Shown here: in pieces, positions 11,245-18,832 of the stretch | How positions within the stretch are numbered: the first letter of the stretch is position 1 | Layout: the number at the start of each line of letters is the position of its first letter | Source of the DNA: DASQGA01 sp963722715 | GTDB taxonomy: Bacteria; Actinomycetota; Thermoleophilia; Gaiellales; Gaiellaceae | NCBI GenBank assembly: GCA_963722715.1 | Contig: CAVROA010000017.1 | Span: 1-23,390, forward strand | Direction of reading: 5' to 3' | Length of the DNA stretch: 23,390 nt | Made by a program: the position numbers and the translations under genes | The notes under the pieces: model-generated | What the model was told of the DNA's origin: nothing | Seen by the model: only the letters and a program-made list of their open reading frames with translations | The model's database searches: none

Positions 11245-12197
11245 CCGGCGAGGGAGCGGCCGGCCGCTTCGAGCTCTGCGAGCGTCCGCGCCTCGATGAT
11301 GCTGGCAAGGCCGAGAGCGGCGGGGCCGAGCTCGTTCCGGCCGACGATCGCGTGGCACGGGATTCCGGCTGCGAGGCATCGCGCGGCGATCTCCGCGACG
11401 AGCTTGCCGGCGGCCGTCTGGTCGTCGAGGGAACCCTCGCCGGTAAGGCAGAGGGCAGACCCGCCCAGCCGCTCGTCGAAGCGGACCGCATCGAGGACGA
11501 ACGGCGCTCCCGGTACGAGCTGGGCTCCGCAGAAGGCCCAGAGGCCGCCCGCTAAGCCGCCGCCCGCTCCCGTGAGCATGTTGCCGGTCGGATTGCGAGG
11601 TGCGCGCCGGGCGAGCTCCTCCAACCGGCGCTCGAGACGGGCCACGGTTGCGGGATCAGCCCCTTTCTGCGGGCCGAAGACCCGAGGCGCGTCTTCCCAC
11701 GGTGTTTGGACGTCCGACAGCACCACGAGCTGGACCTCGACGGCCGCTTGCTCGAGGGCTTCGATCGCACCTGCGCCTCCGTCCGTACTGGCCGTACCGC
11801 CGACGGCGACGAGAACCGGTGAGGCGCCCTCCCGAGCGGCTGCCGCGATGAGCTCTCCGGTGCCGTGCGTCGAAGCGGCCCACGCGTCGCGATCGGCTTC
11901 CGCCACGAGCCCGAGTCCGCTTGCCTGAGCGCTCTCGACGATCGCAGAGCCGTCGGGGAGGAGTCCGTAGGCGGCCTCGACGGGACGGCCGAGCGGGTCG
12001 GCCACGATCGCGGTTCGCCGTTCGCCACCGAGCGCCAGGAGAAGCGCGTCCATCGTCCCCTCGCCGCCGTCGGCGACGGGAAGCTCGACAACCTCCTGCC
12101 CGCCGGCGCGGAGCCCGCGCGCCAAGGCGGCGGCGACTTCCGCGGCCGAGAACGTCCCCTTGAAGCTGTCCGGAGCGACGAGGACGGGGCCTGGCAC
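11241..12197 (-). CDS. Glycerate kinase (GarK/GlxK family)
   Basis: Phosphorylates glycerate to phosphoglycerate, feeding photorespiration-type or glyoxylate-derived carbon into glycolysis. The GTG at 12197 gives an N-terminus that starts directly with the family block VLVAPDSFKGTFSAAEVAAAL. Further motifs are VADGGEGTMDALL, VAVGGTASTDGGAGAIEAL, RVFGPQKGAD, and LCLTGEGSLDDQTAAGKLVAE near the C-terminus. At 318 residues it is about 40-60 shorter than typical members, mostly from the region between GGAGAIEAL and VFGPQKGA, but the frame is intact. It converges on aceB: the four bases CTAG at 11241-11244 supply the TAG stop of both genes. Whether it makes 2- or 3-phosphoglycerate cannot be told from sequence. 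Being next to glycolate oxidase and malate synthase suggests a second exit for glyoxylate through glycerate, but the glyoxylate carboligase and tartronate semialdehyde reductase that would be needed are not in the window. Confidence 0.93.
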   Translation of the reverse strand: MPGPVLVAPDSFKGTFSAAEVAAALARGLRAGGQEVVELPVADGGEGTMDALLLALGGERRTAIVADPLGRPVEAAYGLLPDGSAIVESAQASGLGLVAEADRDAWAASTHGTGELIAAAAREGASPVLVAVGGTASTDGGAGAIEALEQAAVEVQLVVLSDVQTPWEDAPRVFGPQKGADPATVARLERRLEELARRAPRNPTGNMLTGAGGGLAGGLWAFCGAQLVPGAPFVLDAVRFDERLGGSALCLTGEGSLDDQTAAGKLVAEIAARCLAAGIPCHAIVGRNELGPAALGLASIIEARTLAELEAAGRSLAG

Positions 12198-12206
12198 CGG
12201 CCCAGT

Positions 12207-12233
12207 CTAGGGGCGGGTCGAGCCCGCCCCTAG
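12207..12233. repeat. Perfect intergenic palindrome
   Basis: An 11-base-pair perfect stem, CTAGGGGCGGG / CCCGCCCCTAG, encloses a 5-base loop (TCGAG). It fills the gap between the stop of the small surface-protein gene (TAG at 12250-12252, minus strand) and the start of the glycerate kinase (12197). It could be a transcription stop for the upstream gene, though no T run follows on either strand, or a member of a family of short palindromic intergenic elements. It resembles the palindrome at 18784-18815 in starting with TAGGG and pairing GC-rich arms. Confidence 0.75.
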
Positions 12234-12249
12234 CTGGTGGATGGCTCCG

Positions 12250-12795
12250 CTAGCGCGCCTGAGCGGCGGGCGGGCGGTGTCGGCGCAGGAAGACAGTCAG
12301 GCCGGCGGCGACGAGGGCGAGCCCGAAGCTGCCGCCCAGAACCGGCCAGAGCGGGAAGCCGTCGTCCGAGGTGGAGGCTGCGGCCGGTTGCGAGTCGCCG
12401 GATCCGCCCGCGGTCGGTGCGACGGCCGGTGCCTCGATCACGACCGGGTCGTACTCATAGGTTCGTCCGGTGGCGGAGTCGTATACCTCGTACGTCCAGG
12501 TGCCTGCTTCCGGGAAGACGACGGTCGCCGTGTACGTCCCCGGCTCAGTCCCGAGAGGCTCCGCGGGGAAACGCGTCTCCTCGCCGGAGCTGTTACGGAT
12601 CGTGACGACCGGAGGATCGGCTTTCGCCAGGGCCCCCGGGTCGGCGAAGACCTGGATGCCGAGATTCCACGGGTCACCGGGCCCTAGGCCCGCAGGTGTC
12701 GAGCCGAGCTCGACGTTCGCCTCTTTCGCCGCTGCTGGGCCGGCCAGTGCAGCAGCCACGAGCATCAGGAGCAGTCCGGTCATCAGGCGTCGCAC
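12250..12795 (-). CDS. Surface protein with Ig-like (FixH/YtkA-type) domain and C-terminal membrane anchor
   Basis: Function unknown. The GTG at 12795 is preceded by an excellent ribosome binding site (AAGGAGG), so the much longer upstream open frame is rejected. The 181-residue product has a signal peptide (LLLMLVAAALAGPAAAKEA). A single beta-sandwich-like domain follows (about 25-125), with IQVFADPGALAKADPPVVTI and EPGTYTATVVFPEAGTWTYE. This pattern is seen in FixH/YtkA-like and other extracellular Ig-like domains. A Pro/Ala/Ser-rich linker leads to a transmembrane helix (WPVLGGSFGLALVAAGLTVF) with a short arginine-rich cytoplasmic tail. There is no LPXTG sortase signal. It lies 56 bases downstream of the lysyl-oxidase-like lipoprotein gene on the same strand, so the two may be expressed together. 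A palindrome (12207-12233) follows its stop. Confidence 0.78.
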   Translation of the reverse strand: MRRLMTGLLLMLVAAALAGPAAAKEANVELGSTPAGLGPGDPWNLGIQVFADPGALAKADPPVVTIRNSSGEETRFPAEPLGTEPGTYTATVVFPEAGTWTYEVYDSATGRTYEYDPVVIEAPAVAPTAGGSGDSQPAAASTSDDGFPLWPVLGGSFGLALVAAGLTVFLRRHRPPAAQAR

Positions 12796-12800
12796 GTGAT

Positions 12801-12807
12801 CCTCCTT
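12801..12807 (-). promoter_or_regulatory. Strong ribosome binding site deciding the GTG 12795 start
   Basis: AAGGAGG on the minus strand (12807 to 12801) lies 5 bases before the GTG at 12795. It fixes the start of the small surface protein and rules out the longer open frame reaching 13119, which overlaps the lysyl-oxidase-like gene. Confidence 0.85.
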
Positions 12808-12851
12808 CTCCGTTTCCCTTTCTACACCAGTACGGCGGGATCGGTTCCCTC

Positions 12852-13605
12852 CTAGCCGCAGGCAGCGGAGTCCGGGCAGCGGGCGAGGATCCGGACGGTG
12901 CGGCCCCGGAGCTCGAGCAGCACCGAGGCGGCGTTGTTTTCGTAGCTCGACTCCCGAATGGAGCGGTCGTCGTTCACGCGATGGACGAGGAGGTATCGCC
13001 CGTCCGGCACGCCTGTCAAGTCGACAAGCTGTCCCTCGAGGGCCGGGACGTAGTCGTCGCCGTAGCCCGGTGAGATTCCCTGACGCAGTCGAAGTAGCTG
13101 TGTGCGACCGCGACCGCACTCGCGAACCCAGACCGCTTTCGGAGGTGCGGCAGCCGGTGGGCTCTCGATCCGGTAGCGGTCGCCAAGGCAGAAACCGGTC
13201 TTGCGGTCCGGCGCCACGAGGCGACCGTCCGAGGCGCGCCTCAGGGCGTAGCGCTCAAAGCCGAGCAGGTGCCAGTGAGAGTGGGTCTCCGAGTGCACGT
13301 ACTGAACCCGGCCCGGCAGGCTGCGAACGGCAGTGGAGCCATCGGCTTGTGTGACGAGCTGCCGGATCCGCATCGTGCCGACGGCGCGGCTCGTGCGGCT
13401 CGCCTCGATCACGAGCGCTCCGGCCCCGACGTTGTCCACGGCGGAGGCGAAGACAAGTACGCGGCGCCCTTTCCGGGTCTCGATCGAGATTGCTCCCGGA
13501 AGGGCCTGGTCGAGATCTGGCAGACGCTCGCCGGGCGGTTCCTCCACGCTTCGGACGCAGCCCGGTGAGGACGACGATGGCCGCGAAAGCGGCGACGGCG
13601 CGCAT
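12852..13605 (-). CDS. Lysyl-oxidase-like copper lipoprotein, one frameshift
   Basis: Related to the catalytic domain of lysyl oxidases, copper amine oxidases that oxidise peptidyl-lysine outside the cell. ATG 13605 opens a signal peptide, MRAVAAFAAIVVLTG. One extra base in the C run 13561-13563 shifts the frame. Repaired, the sequence reads VVLTGC then VRSVEEPPGERLPDLDQ, so Cys 16 would be a lipobox cysteine. The domain has ETHSHWHLLGFERY (copper-type His cluster), DRKTGFCLGDRYRI, GISPGYGDDY, GQLVDLTGVPDGRYLL and IRESSYENNAASV. By eye these align with the animal LOX copper motif, the lysine of its LTQ cofactor (KxxFCL) and the cofactor tyrosine (SPGxxDxY). Repaired length is about 250 residues, and Cys residues occur near the C-terminus (CPDSAACG). 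The substrate is unknown. It is divergent from the aldehyde dehydrogenase gene (78 bases between starts). Activity is inferred, not shown. Confidence 0.82.
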
Positions 13606-13683
13606 GCGCGGGTTCTACACCCCTCGGCCCGTGTCCGTTCCCCCCTTTTCCAGCGGGCATCCAGGTGAAAGAGTTAACGAAGG

Positions 13684-15219
13684 ATGGCGACGAGGATCAC
13701 GTACACGAGCGGCGTCAGCGACCCCGAGCTCGACGCCCGGTTCGAGCAGGCGCTCGAGCAGGCGCGTGGCAGGTCGGGCGAGCCCCTCCGCCATGTGGTC
13801 GCGGGCAGCGAGCGGGATGACGGCCCGGTCTTCGAGCGCCCGAATCCCTCCCACGCGGACGAGATCGCGAGCCGTGCGCACGAGGCGGACGTGGGACTCG
13901 TCGACGAGGCACTCGCGCGCGCCAGGGAGGCGCAGCCAGCCTGGCGCTCCCTGCCTTATGGAGAGCGCTGCTCGCTCCTCCGCGAAGCTGCGCAGCAGAT
14001 TCGCGACCGCCGGATCGAGCTGGCCGCAGCGGTCACGCTCGAGACCGGCAAGACGCGGATCGAGTCGATCGGGGAGGTCGAGGAGGCCGTCGACCTGATC
14101 GAGACCTACTGCGCCCACATGGAGGAGAACCGGGGCTACGAGGTGCCCCTCGGATCGCTCTCCGAGACGGAGAGGAACCGCAGCGTCCTGAAGCCGTACG
14201 GGGTCTTCGGCGTGATCGCGCCCTTCAACTTCCCGGTTGCGCTCGCGCTCGGCATGGCCTCCGGAGCGCTGGTGACGGGCAACACGATCGTGCTGAAGCC
14301 GTCCGAGGAGACGGCCCTCTGTGGCTCCCTGGTCGCCGAGCTCCTGTCCGGCCTCCCCGAGGGGGTCGCGAGCATCGTCCACGGCGGGGCGGAGACGGGA
14401 AAAGCGATCGTCGAGGGAAACGTCGACGGGGTCGCGTTCACCGGTTCGGCTGAGGTCGGCCGCTGGATTGCGCGGACGATGAACGAAGGCCCGTACGCCC
14501 GTCCCGCGCTGACCGAGATGGGCGGCAAGAACCCTGCGATCGTGACGGCCAACGCCGATCTCGAGAAGGCCGTCGAGGGGATCGCACGATCGGCATTCGG
14601 CTTCTCCGGGCAGAAATGCAGCGCGTGCTCGCGGGCGCTCGTGGCCGACGAGGTGCACGACGAGTTCGTCGAGCGCCTGCGCGAGCACACCGAGGCCCTG
14701 GCCGTCGGCGATCCGGCCGACTCCGAGACCTACACGGGGCCGGTCGTGAACGCGGAAGCGGTCGAGCGGTTCGATCGCGCGTCGCAGGAGGCGAGCCGCG
14801 ACGGACGCCTGGTCGCGGGCGGCGGGCGGCTCGACCTGCCCGGGTACTACGTCGCGCCCACCGTGGTCTCGGATCTCCCCGCGGGCCACCGGCTGACCCG
14901 GGACGAGCTCTTCCTGCCCTTCCTGGCCGTCGTCCGTGTGGGCTCGCTGGACGAGGCCCTCCGCGAGGCGAACGACGTGGTCTACGGCCTCACCGCCGGG
15001 GTCTTCAGCGAGGACGAGGGCGAGGTGCAGCGGTTCCTGGACGAGATCGAGGCGGGGGTCGTCTACGTCAATCGTCGCGCCGGGGCCACGACCGGAGCGT
15101 GGCCCGGGATCCAGTCCTTCCCCGGTTGGAAGTCGAGCGGATCGACGGGGAAGGGCGGCCTCGGGCCCTACTACGTCCAGGGGTTCATGCGCGAGCAGAG
15201 CCAGACGGTGGCCGGCTGA
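13684..15219 (+). CDS. Aldehyde dehydrogenase, 1-pyrroline-5-carboxylate dehydrogenase-like
   Basis: NAD(P)-dependent oxidation of an aldehyde to an acid, cytosolic; the closest style is glutamate-semialdehyde dehydrogenase. At 511 residues it is complete. The Rossmann part has GVIAPFNFPVALALGM and GNTIVLKPSEETALCG, then FTGSAEVG, the catalytic Glu in TEMGGKNPAIV, and the catalytic Cys in FGFSGQKCSACSR (the QKCSACSR form is typical of P5CDH enzymes). The C-terminus reads ATTGAWPGIQSFPGWKSSGS and ends YYVQGFMREQSQT. ATG 13684 follows purine-rich sequence (AGGTGAAAGAG, about 13671-13681). It opens the operon: its TGA overlaps the ATG of the creatininase gene by one base. The substrate here may be the aldehyde produced after cleavage of an imported amide compound, rather than proline-derived semialdehyde (inference). 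Confidence 0.9.
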   Translation: MATRITYTSGVSDPELDARFEQALEQARGRSGEPLRHVVAGSERDDGPVFERPNPSHADEIASRAHEADVGLVDEALARAREAQPAWRSLPYGERCSLLREAAQQIRDRRIELAAAVTLETGKTRIESIGEVEEAVDLIETYCAHMEENRGYEVPLGSLSETERNRSVLKPYGVFGVIAPFNFPVALALGMASGALVTGNTIVLKPSEETALCGSLVAELLSGLPEGVASIVHGGAETGKAIVEGNVDGVAFTGSAEVGRWIARTMNEGPYARPALTEMGGKNPAIVTANADLEKAVEGIARSAFGFSGQKCSACSRALVADEVHDEFVERLREHTEALAVGDPADSETYTGPVVNAEAVERFDRASQEASRDGRLVAGGGRLDLPGYYVAPTVVSDLPAGHRLTRDELFLPFLAVVRVGSLDEALREANDVVYGLTAGVFSEDEGEVQRFLDEIEAGVVYVNRRAGATTGAWPGIQSFPGWKSSGSTGKGGLGPYYVQGFMREQSQTVAG

Positions 15220-16043
15220 TGTGGTCGAGCCCGCTCCTGTACGAGCGGCTCACCTGGCCCGAGGTGCGCTTCGCCGCCGAGCAGGATCGCGTTTGCCTGA
15301 TCCCGGTCGCGACGCTCGAGGATCACGGGCCCCACATGCCGATCGACACCGACCTTCGGATCACGAGCGAGATCTGCCGCCGCGTCGCCGAGCGGGCCGT
15401 GGACGACGTCGTCTTGCTCCCAGCGATTCCGCACGGCTACTCGCCGCATCACATGGACTTCCCCGGGGCGATCACGATCGGCTGGGATACCTTCACGAAC
15501 TATCTGCTCGACATCGGGCGCTCGCTCGCGCGCCACGGGTTTCGCCGCATGCTCTATCTGAACGGCCACGGGTCGAACCAGAACCTGGTCGAGATGGCCG
15601 CCCGCCTGGTGGGTGTCGAGTTCCCGGAGGTGCTGTCCGCGGCAGCGTTCTACCTCTCCGGCAAGGAGTCGCTCCGGAAGATCGACGAGCTGCGTGAGTC
15701 CGAACAGGGCGGCATGGCACATGCTTGCGAGCTCGAGACCTCGATCTACCTCGCCATCGACCCGGATGCTGTGGACATGTCGAAGGCGGTCGACGAGCTC
15801 GGCTACCAGCAATCGGAGTACGCGTACATGGACTGGAGCGACGGGCCGCTGAAGCTGATGCCCTGGTGGTCGTCCTTCTCGACCACGGGCGTTCAGGGCC
15901 GCGCGACGCGCGGGACCGCGGAGAAGGGCGCCAAGCTGCTCGAGGCAGCCGTCGAGGAGGTAACGGGCTTCGTCACCGATCTGAAGGGACGGCCGTTGCC
16001 CGTCCGCCAGACCCCTCGCGAGAAGCCGCTCCAGCCATCGTGA
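15219..16043 (+). CDS. Creatininase-family amidohydrolase
   Basis: Metal-dependent hydrolase of the creatininase superfamily, whose members open cyclic amides (creatinine) or cleave other C-N bonds (for example MftE and ArfB-type enzymes). At 274 residues it is normal for the family. The metal ligands expected from the family are visible: Glu and His in ATLEDHGPHMPIDTD with the following Asp, His in LYLNGHGSNQNLVEM, and Glu in MAHACELETSIYLAI. The ATG at 15219 overlaps the aldehyde dehydrogenase stop (TGATG). Its own stop overlaps the next GTG (GTGA), so translation is coupled on both sides. Sequence alone does not show creatininase activity. Its place between an aldehyde dehydrogenase, an S66 peptidase and a peptide-type importer suggests an amidase step on an imported substrate. 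Confidence 0.9.
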   Translation: MWSSPLLYERLTWPEVRFAAEQDRVCLIPVATLEDHGPHMPIDTDLRITSEICRRVAERAVDDVVLLPAIPHGYSPHHMDFPGAITIGWDTFTNYLLDIGRSLARHGFRRMLYLNGHGSNQNLVEMAARLVGVEFPEVLSAAAFYLSGKESLRKIDELRESEQGGMAHACELETSIYLAIDPDAVDMSKAVDELGYQQSEYAYMDWSDGPLKLMPWWSSFSTTGVQGRATRGTAEKGAKLLEAAVEEVTGFVTDLKGRPLPVRQTPREKPLQPS

Positions 16044-17006
16044 CCCCGGCGACCCGCTTTGGCCGGCCGCTCCCGGAGGGTGGCACGATCGGCGTCCCTG
16101 CTCCCGCGAGCCCGTACGAGAACCGCTCCGAGATCCTGCGCGGCGTCGAGGCGTGGGAGGATCGTGGGTACAGGGTGAAGCTCGGCGAGCATGCCTTCGA
16201 GCGCGACGACTACGTCGCCGGGAGCCCTGAGGGCCGTGCCCGGGACCTCAACGACATGTTCGCCGATCCGGAGGTGGACGTCGTGCAGTGCCTGATGGGC
16301 GGTTACGGATCTGCCCAGACGATCCCGTTCGTCGACTTCGACGCGATCGCTGAGAATCCAAAGCCGTTCGTCGGGTATTCGGACATCACCGCGCTTCACG
16401 TGGCGATCCGCCAGCGGGCCGGCCTTGCGACGATCTACGGCTACGGCCTCGTGGGAATGGGGGACAAGGACACGACCTCGTTCACGCGCGACCGGCTGCT
16501 GCGCGTCCTGGGCGGCGAGACGACGGGCGAGATTCCACGTGACCCCGACGACCCCTACGTCCGCGCGATCAGCGGCGGCCGGGTAACGGCGCCGCTCGTA
16601 GGCGGGTGTCTGTGGCTCCTCATGCAGACCATGGGCACGCCCTGGGAGTTCGACTGCAGACGGCTGCATTTTCTTCTTCGAGGACGTCGACTTGCCGCCC
16701 TGGTATCTGGACGGAGCGTTGACTCAACTTGGACAGAGCGGCAAACTCGCCCAGGTCGCCGGAGTCGTAGTAGGGGAGATGGACAAGAGCGAATGGCGCG
16801 AAACTAGGCCAGAGTGGCCAAGAACGAAGTCTCTGGAGGACGTGCTGGAGCAGCATTTGGAGCCCCTGGGGGTTCCCGTGCTATACAAGCTCCCACTCGG
16901 TCACGGAAAGCACCAGGCGGCGCTGCCGCTCGGGGTGACCGCCACGCTCGATGCGGACGAAAGGCAACTGACCATCGATGAACCGGCACTGAGGAACGAG
17001 CCGTGA
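16040..17006 (+). CDS. S66-family peptidase (LD-carboxypeptidase/MccF-like), one frameshift
   Basis: Serine peptidase of family S66, which includes muropeptide LD-carboxypeptidase LdcA and the microcin C immunity peptidase MccF. The GTG at 16040 overlaps the creatininase stop by 4 bases. Motifs: IGVPAPASPYENRSE at the N-terminus, QCLMGGYGSAQTIPFVDFD, the nucleophile Ser in FVGYSDITALH, then IFFFEDVDLPPWYLDGALTQL (expected catalytic Glu) and LPLGHGKHQAALPLG (expected catalytic His). An extra A at 16658 breaks the frame; removing it joins WEFDC to DGCIFFFEDVD, giving about 321 residues with the full Ser-Glu-His set. The second piece runs from about 16659 to 17006. There is no signal peptide, so it acts in the cytoplasm on material brought in by the importer encoded just downstream. 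LdcA versus MccF-type specificity cannot be settled by eye. Confidence 0.88.
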
Positions 17007-17030
17007 AGCCAGGCAGGACCCCCCTGAACG

Positions 17031-17037
17031 AGAGGAG
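17031..17037 (+). promoter_or_regulatory. Ribosome binding site deciding the binding-protein start
   Basis: AGAGGAG at 17031-17037 lies 4 bases before ATG 17042. The ATG gives a perfect lipoprotein signal peptide, so it is preferred over the in-frame GTG at 17003. Confidence 0.75.
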
Positions 17038-17041
17038 AACC

Positions 17042-18763
17042 ATGAGGTCCCGAGCGATATGGATCGTCGCCATCCTGACCGTGCTCCTGGCGGCCGGCTG
17101 CGGAGGGGGTGGGGGCGAAGATGCGCAGGGCAACGGCGAGACGGGCGGAGCCGCGAAAAAAGGCGGAATCCTCCGTATCGGGACGATCAACTACATCGAC
17201 TCGTTCAACCCCTTCAAGTACATCGAGGCGCAGGCCACGAACACGTTCATCATGATCTACCCCCAGCTCGTCCAGTACCGCTACGACGACCAGGACGGCT
17301 ACGTGTTCGAGGGAGACTGGGCGGAGTCGTGGGAGACCTCGGCTGACGGCAAGGACTGGACGTTCAAGCTGAGGCCGAACACGAAATGGTCGGACGACAC
17401 GCCTCTGACCGCCGAAGACGCGGCCTGGACGATCAACACGACGATCAAGTTCGCGGACGGCGCGACGGCCGTCGCCGCAACCGCGATCACGCACGCCGAG
17501 AGCGCGGAAGCGATCGATCCGCAGACCCTTGTCATCCACTACGAGTCGCCGGTGGGGAATGTGCTTGCGCAGCTCGAGACTCTCTCGATTCTGCCGAAGC
17601 ACGTCTACGAGCCGCTCGCGACCGGGAAGGGTAAGGGACTAGAGACCTTCAAGCCCGAGCAGCACATGCCGATCGTTTCGTCGGGCGCCTACCGAGTCAA
17701 GCAATACGAGAAGAAGGGCACGACTGCCTTCATCGCCGACCCGAACTACTGGGGACCAAAGTCGAATGCCGAGGCAGTCACGCTCACGTACTACACGAAC
17801 TCCGACGCGATGGTCTCTGACCTGAAGCAGGGCGAGCTCGACTGGGTCGACCAGGTGCCCTTCAACGCGGTCGACGTGCTGAAGGAGGACTCGAACATCA
17901 CCGTGAACACCGTCCCGGGCGCGGAGACGACGAACATCACGTGGAACTCGAACCCGTTCAAGCCGAAGAATCGGGAGCTGCTCGACCCGCAGGTGAAGAA
18001 GGCGCTCTCGATGTGTATCGACCGCGACCGCATCATCGAGGTCGTCTTCGCCGGCTATGCGGAAAAGGTGGAGAGCCTCGTCGGCCACATCTCGCCGCTC
18101 GAGAACCCGAACCTAGGGCCGCTCGAGCACGACTGCGCTGCGGGCAACCAGATGCTCGACGAGCTCGGATACACGATGGGCTCGGACGGGATCCGGGTAG
18201 CTCCGGCCACCACCGGGAAGTACGCACAAGAGGCGCACCCGATGAAGTACCGGATCATGCAACCGACCTCGCTCGACTTCAACGGCGAGCGCTCGTTCGA
18301 CGTCGTGAAGGAGGGTTTCAAGGAGGCCGGCGTGGACGTCGAGCTCTGGATCGGCGGAGACGCGACCGCGGCCTACGCGATCGAGACGGGCGACCCATGC
18401 GATCCGGCCAAGAACCAGGGTTACGACAAGTTCGACATCGCCATGTGGGACTGGGTCGGCTACATCGATCCGGACTTCATGCTGTCAGTCGTCACGAAGG
18501 GCCAGTGGTGCTCGTGGAGCGACACGGGCTGGATCAACGACGAGTACGACAAGCTTTACGATCTGCAGGGGAGGACCGTCGATCCCGAGAAGCGAGAGGA
18601 GATCGTCCACGAGATGCAGCAGATGATCTACGACGAGTTCCTCTACACGCAGCTCACGAACCACCAGGCGATCGATGCTTTCTCGAAGAACTGGTCGGGC
18701 TTCCAGTCGGAGCTCGCCGCGTACGCGAAGACTTACTGGACGAGCCCGCACCAAGTCGGGTAG
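17042..18763 (+). CDS. ABC transporter substrate-binding lipoprotein, family 5 (peptide/nickel/opine type)
   Basis: Captures the substrate outside the membrane for the importer encoded downstream. The start is ATG 17042, after AGAGGAG, rather than the in-frame GTG 17003. The product of 573 residues starts with a lipoprotein signal peptide, RAIWIVAILTVLLAAGC (lipobox LAAGC), then a Gly-rich linker. The family 5 fold shows in KKGGILRIGTINYIDSFNPF, GDWAESWETSADGKDWTFKL and WSDDTPLTAEDAAWTI. Later come SSGAYRVKQYEKKGTTAFIA, NPYWG-type DPNYWG, and VKKALSMCIDRDRIIEVVF. Two Cys-containing segments (LEHDCAAGNQ and TGDPCDPAKN) might form a disulfide. The ligand cannot be read from sequence; family members bind di- or oligopeptides, glutathione, opines, nickel or sugars. 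It follows the S66 peptidase with nearly no gap and is separated from the first permease by 69 bases that hold a perfect palindrome. Confidence 0.93.
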   Translation: MRSRAIWIVAILTVLLAAGCGGGGGEDAQGNGETGGAAKKGGILRIGTINYIDSFNPFKYIEAQATNTFIMIYPQLVQYRYDDQDGYVFEGDWAESWETSADGKDWTFKLRPNTKWSDDTPLTAEDAAWTINTTIKFADGATAVAATAITHAESAEAIDPQTLVIHYESPVGNVLAQLETLSILPKHVYEPLATGKGKGLETFKPEQHMPIVSSGAYRVKQYEKKGTTAFIADPNYWGPKSNAEAVTLTYYTNSDAMVSDLKQGELDWVDQVPFNAVDVLKEDSNITVNTVPGAETTNITWNSNPFKPKNRELLDPQVKKALSMCIDRDRIIEVVFAGYAEKVESLVGHISPLENPNLGPLEHDCAAGNQMLDELGYTMGSDGIRVAPATTGKYAQEAHPMKYRIMQPTSLDFNGERSFDVVKEGFKEAGVDVELWIGGDATAAYAIETGDPCDPAKNQGYDKFDIAMWDWVGYIDPDFMLSVVTKGQWCSWSDTGWINDEYDKLYDLQGRTVDPEKREEIVHEMQQMIYDEFLYTQLTNHQAIDAFSKNWSGFQSELAAYAKTYWTSPHQVG

Positions 18764-18783
18764 TGCGGGGCGGGGTGACTAAT

Positions 18784-18815
18784 CTGTAGGGACGAGGGGC
18801 ACCTCGTCCCTACAG
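18784..18815. repeat. Perfect 14-base-pair palindrome between binding protein and permease genes
   Basis: CTGTAGGGACGAGG and its exact inverse complement CCTCGTCCCTACAG flank a 4-base loop (GGCA). It sits 20 bases after the binding-protein stop and 17 bases before the permease GTG. No T run follows, so it is not a classic terminator. In many ABC operons, hairpins at this position protect the binding-protein mRNA or reduce downstream expression; that role is inferred here. It may also belong to a dispersed intergenic repeat family (compare 12207-12233). Confidence 0.8.
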
Positions 18816-18832
18816 GCCCCTAACGAGGCACG

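Noticed and set aside
12796..13119. N-terminal extension of the small surface protein
   Set aside because: It overlaps the lysyl-oxidase-like gene and lacks sensible sequence. AAGGAGG followed by GTG 12795 and a signal peptide mark the real start.
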